In this document: positions 10,688 through 21,980 of the stretch, piece after piece
How the letters are laid out: each line of letters begins with the position of its first letter
Numbering within the stretch: the stretch's first letter is position 1
Source of the DNA: Hyparrhenia diplandra
Lineage: Eukaryota; Streptophyta; Magnoliopsida; Poales; Poaceae
DNA length: 64,000 bases
Direction of reading: 5' to 3'
Assembly: GCA_015847255.1 (NCBI GenBank)
Contig: JADLZK010007667.1
Location: forward strand, 186,001-250,000
Notes under the pieces: generated by a model
The model's input: the letters and a program-made list of their open reading frames with translations, nothing else
What the model was told of the DNA's origin: nothing
Databases searched by the model: none
Made by a program: the position numbers and the translations under genes

Positions 10688-11560
10688 GTTCGACGAGGCG
10701 GCGCGTCCACGTGCCGCCCAACCCGTGGTGGTGGCGAAGGGCACGCTGATCGGGAAGTGACAACTCGGCCGGAAGTAGAAGGCGAGAGGGCCGCACTTGT
10801 CGTTGTCGTCGTTGCGGATCTTTGGCGTCCTTGTCGGCGAAGGAGAAGTCGAGGTGGAGGTCGCCGAAGTAGATGTTGAACTTGAAGCTCAGCGGGGGGC
10901 AGCACGAAGCGGCGTTCCGCCCATGCACGGCGCATGACGGAGGCGCTGAGGGTGCCCGGCGGCTCGAGCATCCGGCGGGTTGGAGGAGGAGATGTGTAGG
11001 TGTAGGTCGTCGGCATCGTCACCTTTGCATGGAGCTGCTCGCAATAGACGTGTCGAGCGGCGTAGGAGGCGCGGAGGTGAAGTCGAGGAGGCAGCCGTAG
11101 AGGAGGTCGCCGGGCGTCCGACCGGGCGGCCCGGTGCATCTCATGTGTCCACGGTGCACCAACCGTGACATTGTCGATGCGGAAGAAGACGTCGCCGTTG
11201 TTGTCGAAGAGGATGACGGTGGCGCCCTCGACCTTCGACGTCGGCGCGCTGGAGTAGAAGGGCGCTCGGCCGGGAACGCGATCTTCCCTTGGGACGGTTG
11301 GGAAGGTGGAAGCCCGCGCCACGCCGTGCGGCGGGGCGTTCTCCCAGCCAGGAAGTCGGAGAAGCTCTAAAGCGGCGAGGGATGTAGTAGCGGTGGAAGT
11401 ACCTCCGCGATGTCGAAGTGGAGGCTCCACTGGTGCGGTTGCCCGCAACTCGATGGCGTTGGCGATGATCCCGAGCTCCTTGTTGGTAGTCGTGGCCAAG
11501 TGCAGCTCAGCAATCATGTCGTTCGCCGTCAGACCGTCGATGTCGTCCATCGCCGCAGCA
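10688..11560 (-). other. Open but unidentified frame inside the LTR element
   Basis: A minus-strand frame of about 300 codons starts at 11550 and runs to the 3' LTR. It includes FDNNGDVFFRIDNVTVGAP and then Arg/Pro/Ser-rich sequence. It matches no pol domain I know. It could be a captured host fragment or GC-rich sequence that stays open by chance. Confidence 0.3.
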
Positions 11561-11739
11561 AGGCGCGCTGGCGGCCTGGCATGCGGTCAACCAAGGCGGC
11601 CGCGATGTCATTGTCGATGTCGCCGGGGTCGTCATGGTGGCCGCGGTCGGCGCCGCACCGGGTCGGCGTCGGTGGCTCGTCGTCGTTTAGCGGCGGGCAA
11701 GGTCGATGGCCTCCTCCATCGAGCAGGGCTCGAACCACT

Positions 11740-12150
11740 CGGCGTCGTCCGGCGTGTCACGCAGGCCTCCGACGAAGAGGGGCGACACGGTGGCGCCCGA
11801 CCCTCAAAGTCCATGCGTTGTGCATAGACCTCGAAGGCGTCGATGTAGTCGTTCGACTTGCCTCCCGGGAAGGCGGCGCGCACGCCCCCGTAGTGTCGAG
11901 GTAGGCGGGTGGGGGGGGGGTCGAAGTGATGTCGCGGCGGCGTGTGAACTCGTCCCACTCGATCGGGGACTTCTTCTTGGACAAATCCATGAACCGGGCT
12001 GCGCAGCGGGACCAATGAGGTGGAAGGCGGCATAACTCACGTAGTAGTCCGGTCGATGTCCAAGTTGAGCTTGAACAAGAGCTCCAGCTTCGAGAGGTCG
12101 GGGTCGTCGGTGCCGTCGTACTCATGGACTTGCGGGCGTGTCACGTAGGG
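11740..12150 (-). pseudogene. Frameshifted gag remnant
   Basis: Minus-strand frames carry pieces in the order of a gypsy-type gag: EYDGTDDPDLSKLELLFK, then a frame with MDLSKKKSPIEWDEFTRR, then GGKSNDYIDAFEVYAQRMDF. Each step needs a frame change, so no single protein can be made as written. The FDGTDDP-like start and the DYI..FE block are usual in Ty3/gypsy capsid genes. Confidence 0.6.
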
Positions 12151-12618
12151 AGGGGGGTCGTGATGCGCGGGTGGCACCACGGTCTGCGCCGCCCGGTGGG
12201 TGTAGGGCACCGGGGCGGCGCCGTGGATGATGCGGGCGCCGCGGATGGATAGTCCTGCTCGGTCGCGGTGTCGGTGGAGAGGGCGGGGCGTCGGCGCTGC
12301 GGTGTCGTCGAGGATGGCGTCGGCGGCGGCCGGTGCGTTACCGCAACACCATCTTCCTCCTCGGTGGAGGATGGCGGGATCGGGCCGTTGGCGGGGGCCG
12401 TGGCGGGAGGCGGCGGCGGCCCGTGGGCTCTCCTCCCGGCGTGGTCGTCGGGCGTGGGGAAGTCCTCGAGGTGATGCGGGGCGTACTCCATGCGGCCTTG
12501 ACAGCGTCTCCATCTCGTCGGCGGCGGGCTGATCTTGGCGCGGTTGTCGTCGAGGGCGCCTTTAGCGCTGCGGTGAACTCCCTCATCTCGAAAGCCATGG
12601 GTGGTGGGAATCGCCCCT

Positions 12619-12633
12619 GGTCTCCGGATACCA
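12619..12633 (-). other. Primer binding site
   Basis: TGGTATCCGGAGACC on the minus strand, two bases after the 5' LTR. The first eight bases resemble the complement of the initiator tRNA-Met 3' end. The same 15 bases follow the 5' LTR of the element at 17023. Confidence 0.7.
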
Positions 12634-12635
12634 AG

Positions 12636-13226
12636 CGTCAAATTCCGGCGCCAGATCGGGCCGGAATTGACACGTGTTCGTCGACCGTTGGAGCTCCGAA
12701 GACGGCGTAGGGGGCTGCAATCTCGCCGGCGGCGGCGGGACGAAAGCGGCGAAGGAGGGAAGGGGCCGGCGGAGGGAGCGGGGAGGGAAGGGCCAGCCAG
12801 CGGAGGGGGGGCGGCGGCGGTGGAGAGTTGAGAGGCGGGGAATAGATGGATACTAATTTTTATTGCTTGCTTATCCCCAAAGAGATTACATGCCCTCGCT
12901 TATATAGCCCGGCTAGTGGGACTTGTAATCTAAGCAATCTCTCTATAAGGTTTCCTTATAAGATTGGAATACCTTTTACAAGCAATATTTATTTATTTCC
13001 TAATAAGGGTCTTCCTTATAGATTGGAATATCCCCTTTTACACACCAAAAGTCATAAGATAATCATAACTTGAAGACGGAAGCGAGTTGGATTCGGACGG
13101 GAGGGAGGGGAGGCGGCGGCAAGGGGGGCGCCGCCCCCTTGCGCGCCGGTCCCCTCTCGGGCCGGCGGCCGTCGCGTCGAGGCCCAATTAGCCCTTCCCG
13201 GGCTGGCCCAATTCTGTGTCATGACA
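12636..13226 (-). repeat. 5' LTR of the 10-13 kb element
   Basis: 591 bp. It shares the AT-rich core and TATA-like box with 10040-10677. It is shorter mainly because of differences in the GC-rich block near 12740-12830. Confidence 0.85.
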
Positions 13227-13567
13227 CAACCAAGTACTACGAGTTATAAGTGACACTATTTATATACAAATACAAAAGAGAATTTGAGCCAGTACTACAC
13301 TTATAAGTGACACTATTTATTTAAAAAAAACAAACGACAACAGCCACCACGACCACGAGAGTTTGCCTCGAGGATGAGGATGAGGTAAATCCTATATGCA
13401 CTATATGGAAATCATGAGAATTTGGAGCTTCATCATGTACTTCGATAAATTCATCCAAAAACTGCATATACTTCTGCCAAGCAAGCGAGCTAGCTAGACA
13501 CGGAGGACAAGTAGGAGAAAACAGGTGGGACAAACTAGCTAGGATTTAGGGATTACAAGATCATATA
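13227..13567. other. No gene; short direct repeat
   Basis: TTATAAGTGACACTATTTA occurs twice, near 13243 and 13301, about 58 bp apart. No coding region is supported. Confidence 0.5.
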
Positions 13568-13807
13568 CTCCCTCCGCTCAAAAAGAGTGTCATTTTAGCG
13601 TTTTTCAAACATCTCGTTTGGCCATCTGTCTTATTCAATTTTTTTGTAACACTATTATTTATTTTATTATGACTTATTTTATCACTAGAGATACTTTAAT
13701 AATGATTTATTTATTTTCTAATTTGCATAAGTTTTTTGAATAAGACGAGCGATCAAACACAAAGTCTGAAAAAACTAAAACGTCACTCCTTTTAGGACGG
13801 ATGGAGC
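13568..13807. mobile_element. Stowaway-type MITE
   Basis: Left end CTCCCTCCGCTC, right end GGACGGATGGAGCA, with TA on both sides. About 240 bp, AT-rich. The inverted blocks GTCTTATTCAA and TTGAATAAGAC lie inside, so the element can fold into a hairpin. Confidence 0.78.
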
Positions 13808-13881
13808 ATATGTTGTAACTTAAGGTATTTTGAATCACCCACTTAAAGAGAACGTTCGAATCTGTGCTTATTGTCTTGCAG

Positions 13882-14070
13882 GAAGTGGCGAAGCCAGAGC
13901 GAATAGATAGGGGGTGCCCAAAGTAGTTTAGTGGGCTTCAAAGCCTGTGGGGGTGCCTGATATTGGGCTATGGGGGTGCCTAAAGTGCCAAAATTGCTGA
14001 ACATTAAGAAATTTTTTGGAATCCGGGGGGTGTCTGGGCACCCGGCGTGGCCTATGTGGCTTCGCCCCTG
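13882..14070. mobile_element. Small TIR element with 7-bp flanking repeat
   Basis: The left end GAAGTGGCGAAGCCA is inverted at the right end as TGGCTTCGCCCCTG. CTTGCAG lies on both sides (13875-13881 and 14071-14077). About 189 bp, with several GGGGGTGCC motifs. The superfamily is uncertain; a hAT-like element with an 8-bp duplication and one mismatch is possible. Confidence 0.55.
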
Positions 14071-14075
14071 CTTGC

Positions 14076-14914
14076 AGGTTCTGGCGCTGTCGTGCTTCTT
14101 CTAAGTAATTGCTACTGGAGAAGTTGCACCGTAAGTTGCCTCTCCTTTAACCACACTTGGAGATTAGGAACTGCACAAGAGTCTACCACATCAATGCTAA
14201 GTGTCTAGGCTTCTGATCATAAGACTTCAGAAAAGTAGTATTCAGACAAGTGTGGATGATAGTTTGTTTCGCACCAGAACTCAGCTAAAGGAAACCATTA
14301 TTTCCATTGTGTTGGACAAGCATGCACAAAACACCTTACATATGTGTGATAAATGGCTTCCAAATGGCAAGCTTTTCCATCCAATGGGTTTGGCCGCTAT
14401 CTGCCGGTCAATATGGAAAAAACGAAATGCAATATGTTTTGAGGGGAAGAAGTTCAATAATCCCTTAGAGATTCTGAGCCACGCTTGTGCGCTGAAGAAA
14501 TTCTAGGCAAGCCTTTTGAAGGAGGATGACAAGGAGCGCTGGAAGCAAGCTGTTGATGCTACTCTGAGGTTTGCTGTCAATCTGCTAAAACAAGATCGCC
14601 ATGTTCAACCAAAACTGATGACCGGAGACGACGAAGATGAAGCTGAAGATGGAGAGGAAGTCTGATCGCTGGATCTGATCTCGTCTATGTCGTTGATCTT
14701 TTGTTATAACGGGTCATTGTCCGGTCGTTTGTTTGGTCCTCTATCTTGGTTATCAGTATACTCTGTTTAGCTCAGCCGGGGTTAATAGGTCCCCCAACTA
14801 GTTGTTCCACTGTCTGGGAACTAGTTCTATGTTTGCTTTTCTGAACTCTCTATAACACTCTGCTGTATTTCCGTTTTAAGTAATGGAAATGGGGAAGCCC
14901 GTTGATAAAAAAAA
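14076..14914 (+). pseudogene. 3' end of a LINE (L1-type) retrotransposon
   Basis: The frame from about 14200 reads LAAICRSIWKKRNAICFEGK and, after a TAG near 14503, continues with LLKEDDKERWKQAVDATLRF. These are the C-terminal blocks of plant L1-type ORF2 proteins, after the reverse transcriptase. A 3' untranslated stretch with TTTAAGTAATGGAAATGGGG follows and ends in an A run at 14907-14914. The reverse transcriptase and endonuclease parts are missing, so this is a 5'-truncated dead copy. Confidence 0.75.
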
Positions 14915-15084
14915 CACTTGACATATACATATAAGCTTTTTTAAGCACTAATTAATCCCTTTTGTTTACCCATCAGTTCGAAGATGGTAAGATGTGCTCA
15001 ATTTTCAACTCAAACAGGGCCACCAAAAAAAAAAAAACTCAAACAGGGGGTCATAGTCAAACACAGGTAGTCTCATCCTGTACA

Positions 15085-15241
15085 CTCTCCCTCCGTCCTG
15101 TTAGTCGTTTTAGCATACAACGAGGTGCAGTGAAGAATTTTTAAATCAGACGGTGCACGCGTCCGGATACACGAATGAATTTTCGAACCTAAACACTTTG
15201 TACCGGTGCCGGATGAACTACTCTGAAAACGGGACAGGGAG
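15085..15241. mobile_element. Short Stowaway-like MITE
   Basis: CTCTCCCTCCGTCC at the left and GGGACAGGGAG followed by TA at the right. About 157 bp. The left target site is not a clean TA. Confidence 0.55.
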
Positions 15242-16193
15242 TATATAGCACAAGTTGAACAGAAATGGCTTGAAAGCTTAATTAATTAACTCCATTAACC
15301 ATTAGCAGGACAGTAAGAGGACGCAACTCCAGTATAGGTGTATGAGAGAGCTTGGTCATTGATAAGTACAGTACATATACGTACACTGTGTGAGTACATA
15401 TATAACGACAACATTTTAAAAAAAAAAAAAAAAAGAACTAAGAGCAAGAGGACAAGCATGCATAGTCCATAGGCACACGTCTCCTCATATAATAATAATT
15501 ACAATGATTTCAGTGTGTCCACGTATTATAACGGTACACTATACTTTTGTTCCCATGCATAGAGGCCAGTAAGCAACTAGCCATCTAGCATCTAGAAATA
15601 TAATTAATTAATTAATTATATATTGCTGGCTGCCTAATTCATTTGTATCCACAGTGCTCCGCTGAAAAAAGTATTCCGATATCCGATAGGAACGAAGGAG
15701 AAAATTAATGATCGATTTCTTAAATAAAATAAGACAATGATTGCGAATAAAAAATCGAGAAGCCGCTGTACACATGCATATTTTTTTTTTTATATATACA
15801 TATGGTTCTGTTCATTTAGACGATTCTTTGGTTATATATGAGATGAGATAACTGGACACTTGTCGACCTTACAGAAACTCACATTGCTTTGTTATTTTGC
15901 ATAAAAAAAAAAAATAGAAATTATTCTATGGTGTACTGTATCAGAAAATAGTTTTTTTTTTTTTTTAGTAAAAAATTTATTCTCTACATGTATATAAATA
16001 AGGAAATTTACCACGGATCACATCCATCCACTACATTGTTGAAGTACCAAGGGTATAACATAAATTTATTTACATTTTACACAAGAGAGCAAGATGGAAA
16101 GAACACCAACTAAACACTGATTTCGGCTTCGATTCACACGACCAAATGGTCGGTTGTAGATGTACTTTCAGTATAGACGAGATTTGGGAGGTA
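15242..16193. other. No gene seen
   Basis: AT-rich DNA with A runs (15419-15434), T runs (15781-15791 and 15952-15966) and an ATTA array near 15601-15619. No gene or known repeat is recognised. Confidence 0.5.
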
Positions 16194-16432
16194 CTCCCTA
16201 CGTCCCCATGGAGGAGTTCGTTTTTTGACTTTTGAACTTCATGTTTGACCATCCGTCTTATTCAAAATATTTATGCAAATCATAAAATAAATTAATCAAT
16301 ATTCAAGTATCTTCATTGATAAAATTAGTCGTAACAAAATAAATTATATTTGTGTAAAAAATTTGAATAAGACGAAGCATCGAATAAGATGGCACGGAAT
16401 CCGGGGTGACAAACAAATTGGGACGGAGGGAG
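16194..16432. mobile_element. Stowaway-type MITE
   Basis: Ends CTCCCTACGTCCCC and GGGACGGAGGGAG, flanked by TA. About 239 bp; the inner blocks GTCTTATTCAAA and TTTGAATAAGACG are inverted. It resembles the MITE at 13568 in its inner arms. Confidence 0.82.
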
Positions 16433-16551
16433 TAGACTATAGTGCATTTGAAGGTGTCTCATCCTCACTATTGGTTGGGTTTGTCGACTCCTGGTGGTGG
16501 GGGAGGGGTCTTCAAGGGCCGAGATGGTACAATTTATTGGAAGTGTATATA

Positions 16552-16806
16552 CTCCCTCCGTGATCGCAATCGTAAGACGTTTAAGACATCAACATGGTAT
16601 CCAAACACAATTTTGACTTTTCTTTTCTATAAAAGTATTTATTGAAAAGTTATATATGTATAGTATGAAAGTAATTTTTAAGACAAATTTATTGATATAA
16701 TTTTCATGTTTCCAAAGTCAATGACTTTAAAGTTATTCATGATTTATATTTCCAATGTTTCACAAAACTTTGCCCAAAATGTCTTCTAAGTGTGATATGG
16801 AGGGAG
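16552..16806. mobile_element. Stowaway-type MITE, shared family, copy 2 (reverse)
   Basis: Ends CTCCCTCCGTGATCG and GATATGGAGGGAG with TA on both sides. The interior is the reverse complement of the blocks at 9362 and 27004, such as TTCATGATTTATATTTCCAA. Confidence 0.82.
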
Positions 16807-17022
16807 TACTTGATTTTAAAAAGAAGAAGAAAAATTCTCTAAATTTCTCTCCCCCGCATTTATTTGTCCTTCCATTTCCTAATCATAAGAATTTTATCTG
16901 GTTTTACTAGCAGTAGTAGTACATGATGAACTAGAGATAACAGTCTTGATTGGTTTAATTAGTGTCCCGTCCGTGATCTGAACTCACAACTCGTACTCAT
17001 ATGAACTATTAGAAAATAACAC

Positions 17023-17578
17023 TGTCATGACCCGCAATGGAGGGGGCACCCGCCGCTTGGCGCCCAAGGCCCAAGCTGCTTGCAGCTTAGTGGTCGGCCG
17101 CCGCCGCCGCCCACCGTGATCGCGTCATCTCGCTTTCGCCATTAAGTAATGATTATTTAGAAAATAAAATAGGAATAAAATAGGAAATCCAATCAGAGAT
17201 TTCTTTAGATGCAAGTCTTCCCGGACTATAAATACGAGGGGCCGTTGAATCAAGAAGAAAATAATTAAAGGGGTAACTCCCAACAGCTCTCGTCTCTCGG
17301 GCTCTCTCTCCCTAACCCCTGGCTGGCCGCGCCGCCCTCCTCCCCACGCCGCCGAGAGGCCGCCGCCATCGCGCCGGCGCGCGGCAGCGCCGCCGCCGCG
17401 CCGCCGCCTCCTCCACCAAGCAGCGCCGCCCTCCCTTCCTCTCTCTCTACTTCCTCGCCATCGTCATCAATCTCACGTCACCTCGCCGCCAATCGTCGTC
17501 ACCACCTCCTCCTACGCCACCTTCATCACCGACGACGGCAATCGGTGTCAATTCGGCCCAATCGGCCGGGAATCTTCT
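17023..17578 (+). repeat. 5' LTR of the 17-20 kb element
   Basis: About 556 bp. A TATA-like CTATAAATACGAGG lies near 17226. It matches 19632-20190 over nearly its whole length. Confidence 0.83.
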
Positions 17579-17614
17579 GGTGGTATCCGGAGACCGGGGC
17601 GATTCCCACCACCG

Positions 17615-19518
17615 ATGGCTTCCGACCACCAACAACGCCAAGATCCGATGGCCAACCACAAGTACGCCGAAGCCGCAGATGGAAATTCGCGAGCTTGCCG
17701 ATTCCATGAAGAAAATCCAGGCCACCTTCACCGCCCTCTTGAGAAGCTCGATGATCGCCGCCCGACGACGCACAATGACGACACGCCGCGGGCGCCGCCA
17801 ACGCCCGCCCGCCGCCATGCCCGCCCCGACATCAACAAAGCATCATCGACAACTACATCGCAGCCATGGAAGCAAAAGCCATGGAGGCAACTTCAGCCTC
17901 ATCATCGATAAGTACACCAACCGCCTAACGACGCGCCTCGGCGTCATCCTCGCCACCGCCGCCGCTCGCGCCATGGCGCCACCGACGGCGGCGTCGCTCT
18001 CAGCGGCGCCGCCTACATCGCCCCTCCAAGATCATCGACGCCGGCAAGCAACGAGCACGCCTACCCCATGGGCGCCCCGCCGTTGCTCTCCGGATCGATC
18101 AAAACCGGAGGCTACCACCGACGTCCACCACCGGTGCTCGACGAAAAGCCTACCCAACTAGGCCAACGTCTCGCGGCTACTACAATGTCACGAGATAAGT
18201 TCCCGGTCACTACCAACATCATCTTTGACATTGGGAACATCCGAGTGCCAACAAGGGCGACTCAACGACGCCGCCGACGTCAGCACCGGCGTCGCCAATC
18301 TCAACCCCGGCGTCCACGACATCACGGACAACAACGGCAACATGAACAACAACGCCAACAACCGCCCGACCGGGACATCACACGCTCCACGGTCACCGGG
18401 CAAGTCCATCCCATTCAACAAGGAGCTCCTACCTCTATCACCCATGCTCCAACGATGTCGCTTGGCGTCGTCAACCAAGACGTCTTCGACCCCGGCATCA
18501 TCGACAAAAACAACGACACCCCTCGGCGACAACGACAAGGACGCTACCATGGGCGCCATGAGCGGCAACGGCGTCCTCAAGGATGCCAACGCCAATGACG
18601 TTCCCCTTGATGTCGACTATGTCTTCACCATGCCTACCATCGACACCAACTACAAGGGCATCAACCATGATGACATCCTCGCGGCCAACCTCGACATTGG
18701 CAACCCACGACATTCCACACATGGGCGCCCGGCCGATGAGAACACCGGCGCGCCCCGGCGCCACCAAGGGAGACGGTCGTTCACTTTCGCCGACCTTCGC
18801 CGATGATCGACTACATACTGCCGGACATTCGGCCGACATCGATAATGGTGGAGAACACCATCAATCAAGCTGCAGGCCAAAGCAAAGGCGACATCATCGC
18901 CACCACGCCAGCGTAACATCGTACACACGGTACCGCCAAACCGGCGACAACGACACTCCTCCTTCTTTGGCTCCTCCGCATCACCAAGGCGCCCACCGGA
19001 GAACGGAGACAACATACCATGGTGCCCCCCTCTCGGTTTTGGGGCGTCCTTCAACGGCGACACCAACAACCATCGCGACGTCGACCACGCGACTTTGGCG
19101 GCGAGGGCGACTCGAGCAATACCGGTTGGCTCCCTTGTTCCTCCACGACATCGCCCGGTATGACTACGCCAACAAGCGTGGGCTGCAATACACCGGGAGG
19201 CACCCTACACGAGAGAAAACGGCGATCCACCTCGCCCAAGACGGCGACTTCCATCTTCAAAGCAAGCCTCGACTTGTGAGCTTCATCGACGGCGACAAGA
19301 GGTACATACCACCCACATCAACCTGCTACCCCGACGGCCGTCACTACCTCGAGGCTCCCATCCTTCATCAAATGGCAACACAATTGGCGACAACCTGCGC
19401 GATCATTTGGAACCATCAAGCTCCAACCAGAGCAACGGCTTGGGACGCCCGGCAATGGAGATCGTCTTCCTCGGCAAACATTGCTACTACGTCACGGCCT
19501 TATCAAAGGTACTACTAG
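17615..19518 (+). pseudogene. Degenerate coding region of the LTR element
   Basis: Overlapping plus-strand frames cover 17580-18161, 18225-18806 and 18583-19518. They are rich in Pro, Thr, Arg and Asn, and no single frame spans the interior. One frame begins near the primer site with MEIRELADSMKKIQATFTAL, which has the helical look of a gag start. Nothing matches pol. The original gene content cannot be recovered by eye. Confidence 0.4.
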
Positions 19519-19631
19519 GTGGTGTTACGAAGCCGGCAAAGGTCGGCGTCTCCATCTTCGCCCCGGCACATCAACAACGACAACGGATGCGAACGGCGGT
19601 AGACGGGCTGGTATTTGTAAAGGGGGAGAAA

Positions 19632-20190
19632 TGTCATGACCCGCAATGGAGGGGCACCGCCGCCGCTGGGGCCCAAGGCCCAGCGCGCGCGGCGCGTGGC
19701 CGACGGCCGCCGCCGCCCACCGTGATCGCGTCATCTGCCGCCATTAAGTAATGATTATTTAAGAAATAAAATAGAAATAAAATAGGAAATCAATCGAGAT
19801 TTCTTTAGATGCAAGTCTTCCCGGACTATAAATACGAGGGGCCGTTGAATCAAGAAGAAAATAATTAAAGGGGTAACTCCCAACAGCTCTCGTCTCTCGG
19901 GCTCTCTCTCTCCCTAACCCTAGCTGCGGCGCGCCGCCCCCCCACGCCGCCGCGAGGGCCGCCAGGCAGCGCCGCCGCGCGGCCGGCGCGGCGCGCCGCC
20001 GCCGCCCACGCCGCCTCCTCCACCAAGCGGCGCCGCCCTCCCTTCCTCTCTCTTACTTCCTCGCCATCGTCATCAATTTACGTCACCTCGCCACCAATCG
20101 TCGTCACCACCTCCTCCTACGCCACCTTCATCACCGACGATCGATCAAGAACCAGGTGTCAATTCCGGCCCAATCTAAATTAAATCGACA
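19632..20190 (+). repeat. 3' LTR of the 17-20 kb element
   Basis: 559 bp, begins TGTCATGACCCGCAATGG and is followed by the target duplication AACAC. It differs from the 5' LTR by small indels, many in G or C runs, and at its very end. Confidence 0.8.
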
Positions 20191-20263
20191 AACACACATC
20201 TAATCATGGTCCGAGTCCAATAGTTATAGGTGTCAATACTTAATACTTATACATATGGACTTA

Positions 20264-20396
20264 CTTCCTCCCGTTTCAAGACATTGCGGCTTTTGTAGAT
20301 TCATAGTTTTCTATGCACTTAGATATACATCATGATGTATAAAGCAACGTACTTTGAAAAATAAAAAAGTCTCATAATTTGGAAATACAGGGAGTA
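20264..20396. mobile_element. Short Stowaway-like MITE
   Basis: CTTCCTCCCGTTTCAAGACA at the left, AATACAGGGAG at the right, TA on both sides. About 133 bp. Confidence 0.6.
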
Positions 20397-21980
20397 TCGG
20401 CTAGTTCACACAAAAAACGAGCAATGTATACATCTCCTACATCTCTTTCGAGATTCAAGATAAGAGTATATATGTATATATATACACGTTGTGGCCATCG
20501 AGAGCACACATAGCGCTAAGATATATATATACATGTATATATAGGTGACTGGTGTGTGGCCAGGGCATTCCAAGCCGTACGAGATATGCATGGTTGGCCG
20601 TTGGCCCATCAGCTAATCAGCAGCATGTGGTTGTGTTTCCGTCAAGTGGCTATCTATCCTGCACACTCACCACTTGCACGCACTGCACGCTGGACCATGA
20701 TTCCACCATGACAACAACCGGTGTTCCCAATAGATTAAGATTATATTGGCCTCTATATGAACATCCCGATCGCGTCGTTTTTTAAAATGCTTTTCTTGAG
20801 GCAGTTGTCCCTCTCAAGACGGATGGCGCGACTGCGATGGAATCATATGGGCGCCAATCATGTAATCCTATCGCAAACTTGATGCAATGTAGCGAAATAA
20901 ATTCCTTTCATGATCGATAGTACCTTCCCGAGCGTTCGACATTCATTCTCATTTCAGGCCGTTCAACTGATGATTTCTGTGCGACTGATAAGTCTGTTAA
21001 TGTTGTTTGAGATCTCATGTTGTTTTGTTAATAGAGAAAAATGTTATACATGAATGATAAATTCGAGCAAACAGAAGACATAGAGATAAGGGGAACTAGT
21101 TATTCATATGTATGATTTGATACTAACCTGATTCCTTTTGTTCCCAAATAAATAAATCCCGACCATGGAGGATGGCGCGAAATTCAGATCTCAGCACCCG
21201 TCGGTGTGAACGAACAGTAGGAGTATCTTCTATTCACGTGGTGCCAGTGACGCTCACGTGGCAAAAGGAGGAGGACGCCTGACGTCAACCGTCAAGCCAG
21301 GCCCATGAGGGGGTCCCCGGATTGGCACGGCCACGTGACCGCCCGTGACCGCCCCGATGCGCTGCCCCTCCCGTTTCTGGCAACAGTACTCTGTTTTCGG
21401 TGTACCCCACCTTTCTTCCTGCATGACAAAAAAATCCGAGAGTCAACATTTGCACGTTAGGAAAAAGATTATTATTTGTATATTTTTCAACCAAGGATTT
21501 CACACGCTCACACAAGGCATCGCTGACAACGGAAGCGGGAGGTCCCACCTGTCGGTGTCGCTGGTACGGTGTGTACATGTGGATGCTGATGTAGGAGTGT
21601 GACATATGGATGTGGCATTTCTTTGGGAATTTCTTTCGCCCATTATTTACTTCAGGAATGTCTACAATAAAAAGAACGCAAAACACGGGATGAAAGGAAA
21701 ACGTAGGAATAGAGGAGTGAAAAGCGAAATTCTATGGGACTCCAAAACACATGAATTGTGACTTTCGGTTGTTTGGATTGTAGGAATATGGAAAGATCAA
21801 CACATGTCTCTAAACAACAAATTAGTTACTCTATTAATTGTAGTTATGTACGGTGCATGATGAGGAATGGAGAGAGGAAAGAGAAACAGGCAAGCGAGAG
21901 CAGCCACGTGAGAAGCGTCTATGTCCCAGAAACCAGGGGGGCCTGAGGGACTCGACAAGTAAAGAGAGCGTTAGCGACTC
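20397..21980. other. No gene; TA-rich tracts
   Basis: Alternating TA/TG tracts occur at about 20466-20487 and 20520-20542. The rest shows short open frames without motifs. CACGTGG near 21236 is a single G-box-like site with no gene beside it. Confidence 0.5.

Larger units (their letters stand above)
10040..13226 (-). mobile_element. Non-autonomous Ty3/gypsy-like LTR retrotransposon
   Basis: Two LTRs (10040-10677 and 12636-13226) enclose a 2-kb internal region. Read on the minus strand each LTR starts TGTCATGACA or TGTCATGACC and ends near GGAATTTGAC. The 5' LTR is followed after two bases by a primer site, TGGTATCCGGAGACC (12633-12619), similar to the initiator tRNA-Met complement. A purine tract, GGTGGGGAAA (10687-10678), precedes the 3' LTR. 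The outer flanks CAGCC and CAACC look like a 5-bp target duplication with one mismatch. A gag remnant is present, but no protease, reverse transcriptase or integrase motif is visible, so movement would need an autonomous partner. Confidence 0.85.
17023..20190 (+). mobile_element. Second pol-less LTR retrotransposon of the same superfamily
   Basis: LTRs at 17023-17578 and 19632-20190 both start TGTCATGACCCGCAATGGAG. A perfect 5-bp duplication, AACAC, lies outside the element (17018-17022 and 20191-20195). TGGTATCCGGAGACC at 17581-17595 is the primer site, identical to that of the minus-strand element at 10040. A purine tract, AAAGGGGGAGAAA, sits before the 3' LTR. The roughly 2-kb interior has no recognised reverse transcriptase, integrase or protease. 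The last 15-20 bases of the two LTRs differ, so the 3' border rests on the AACAC match. Confidence 0.83.

Noticed and set aside
18583..19518. A 311-codon frame considered as a host gene
   Set aside because: It lies between matched LTRs with primer site and purine tract, so it belongs to the retrotransposon.
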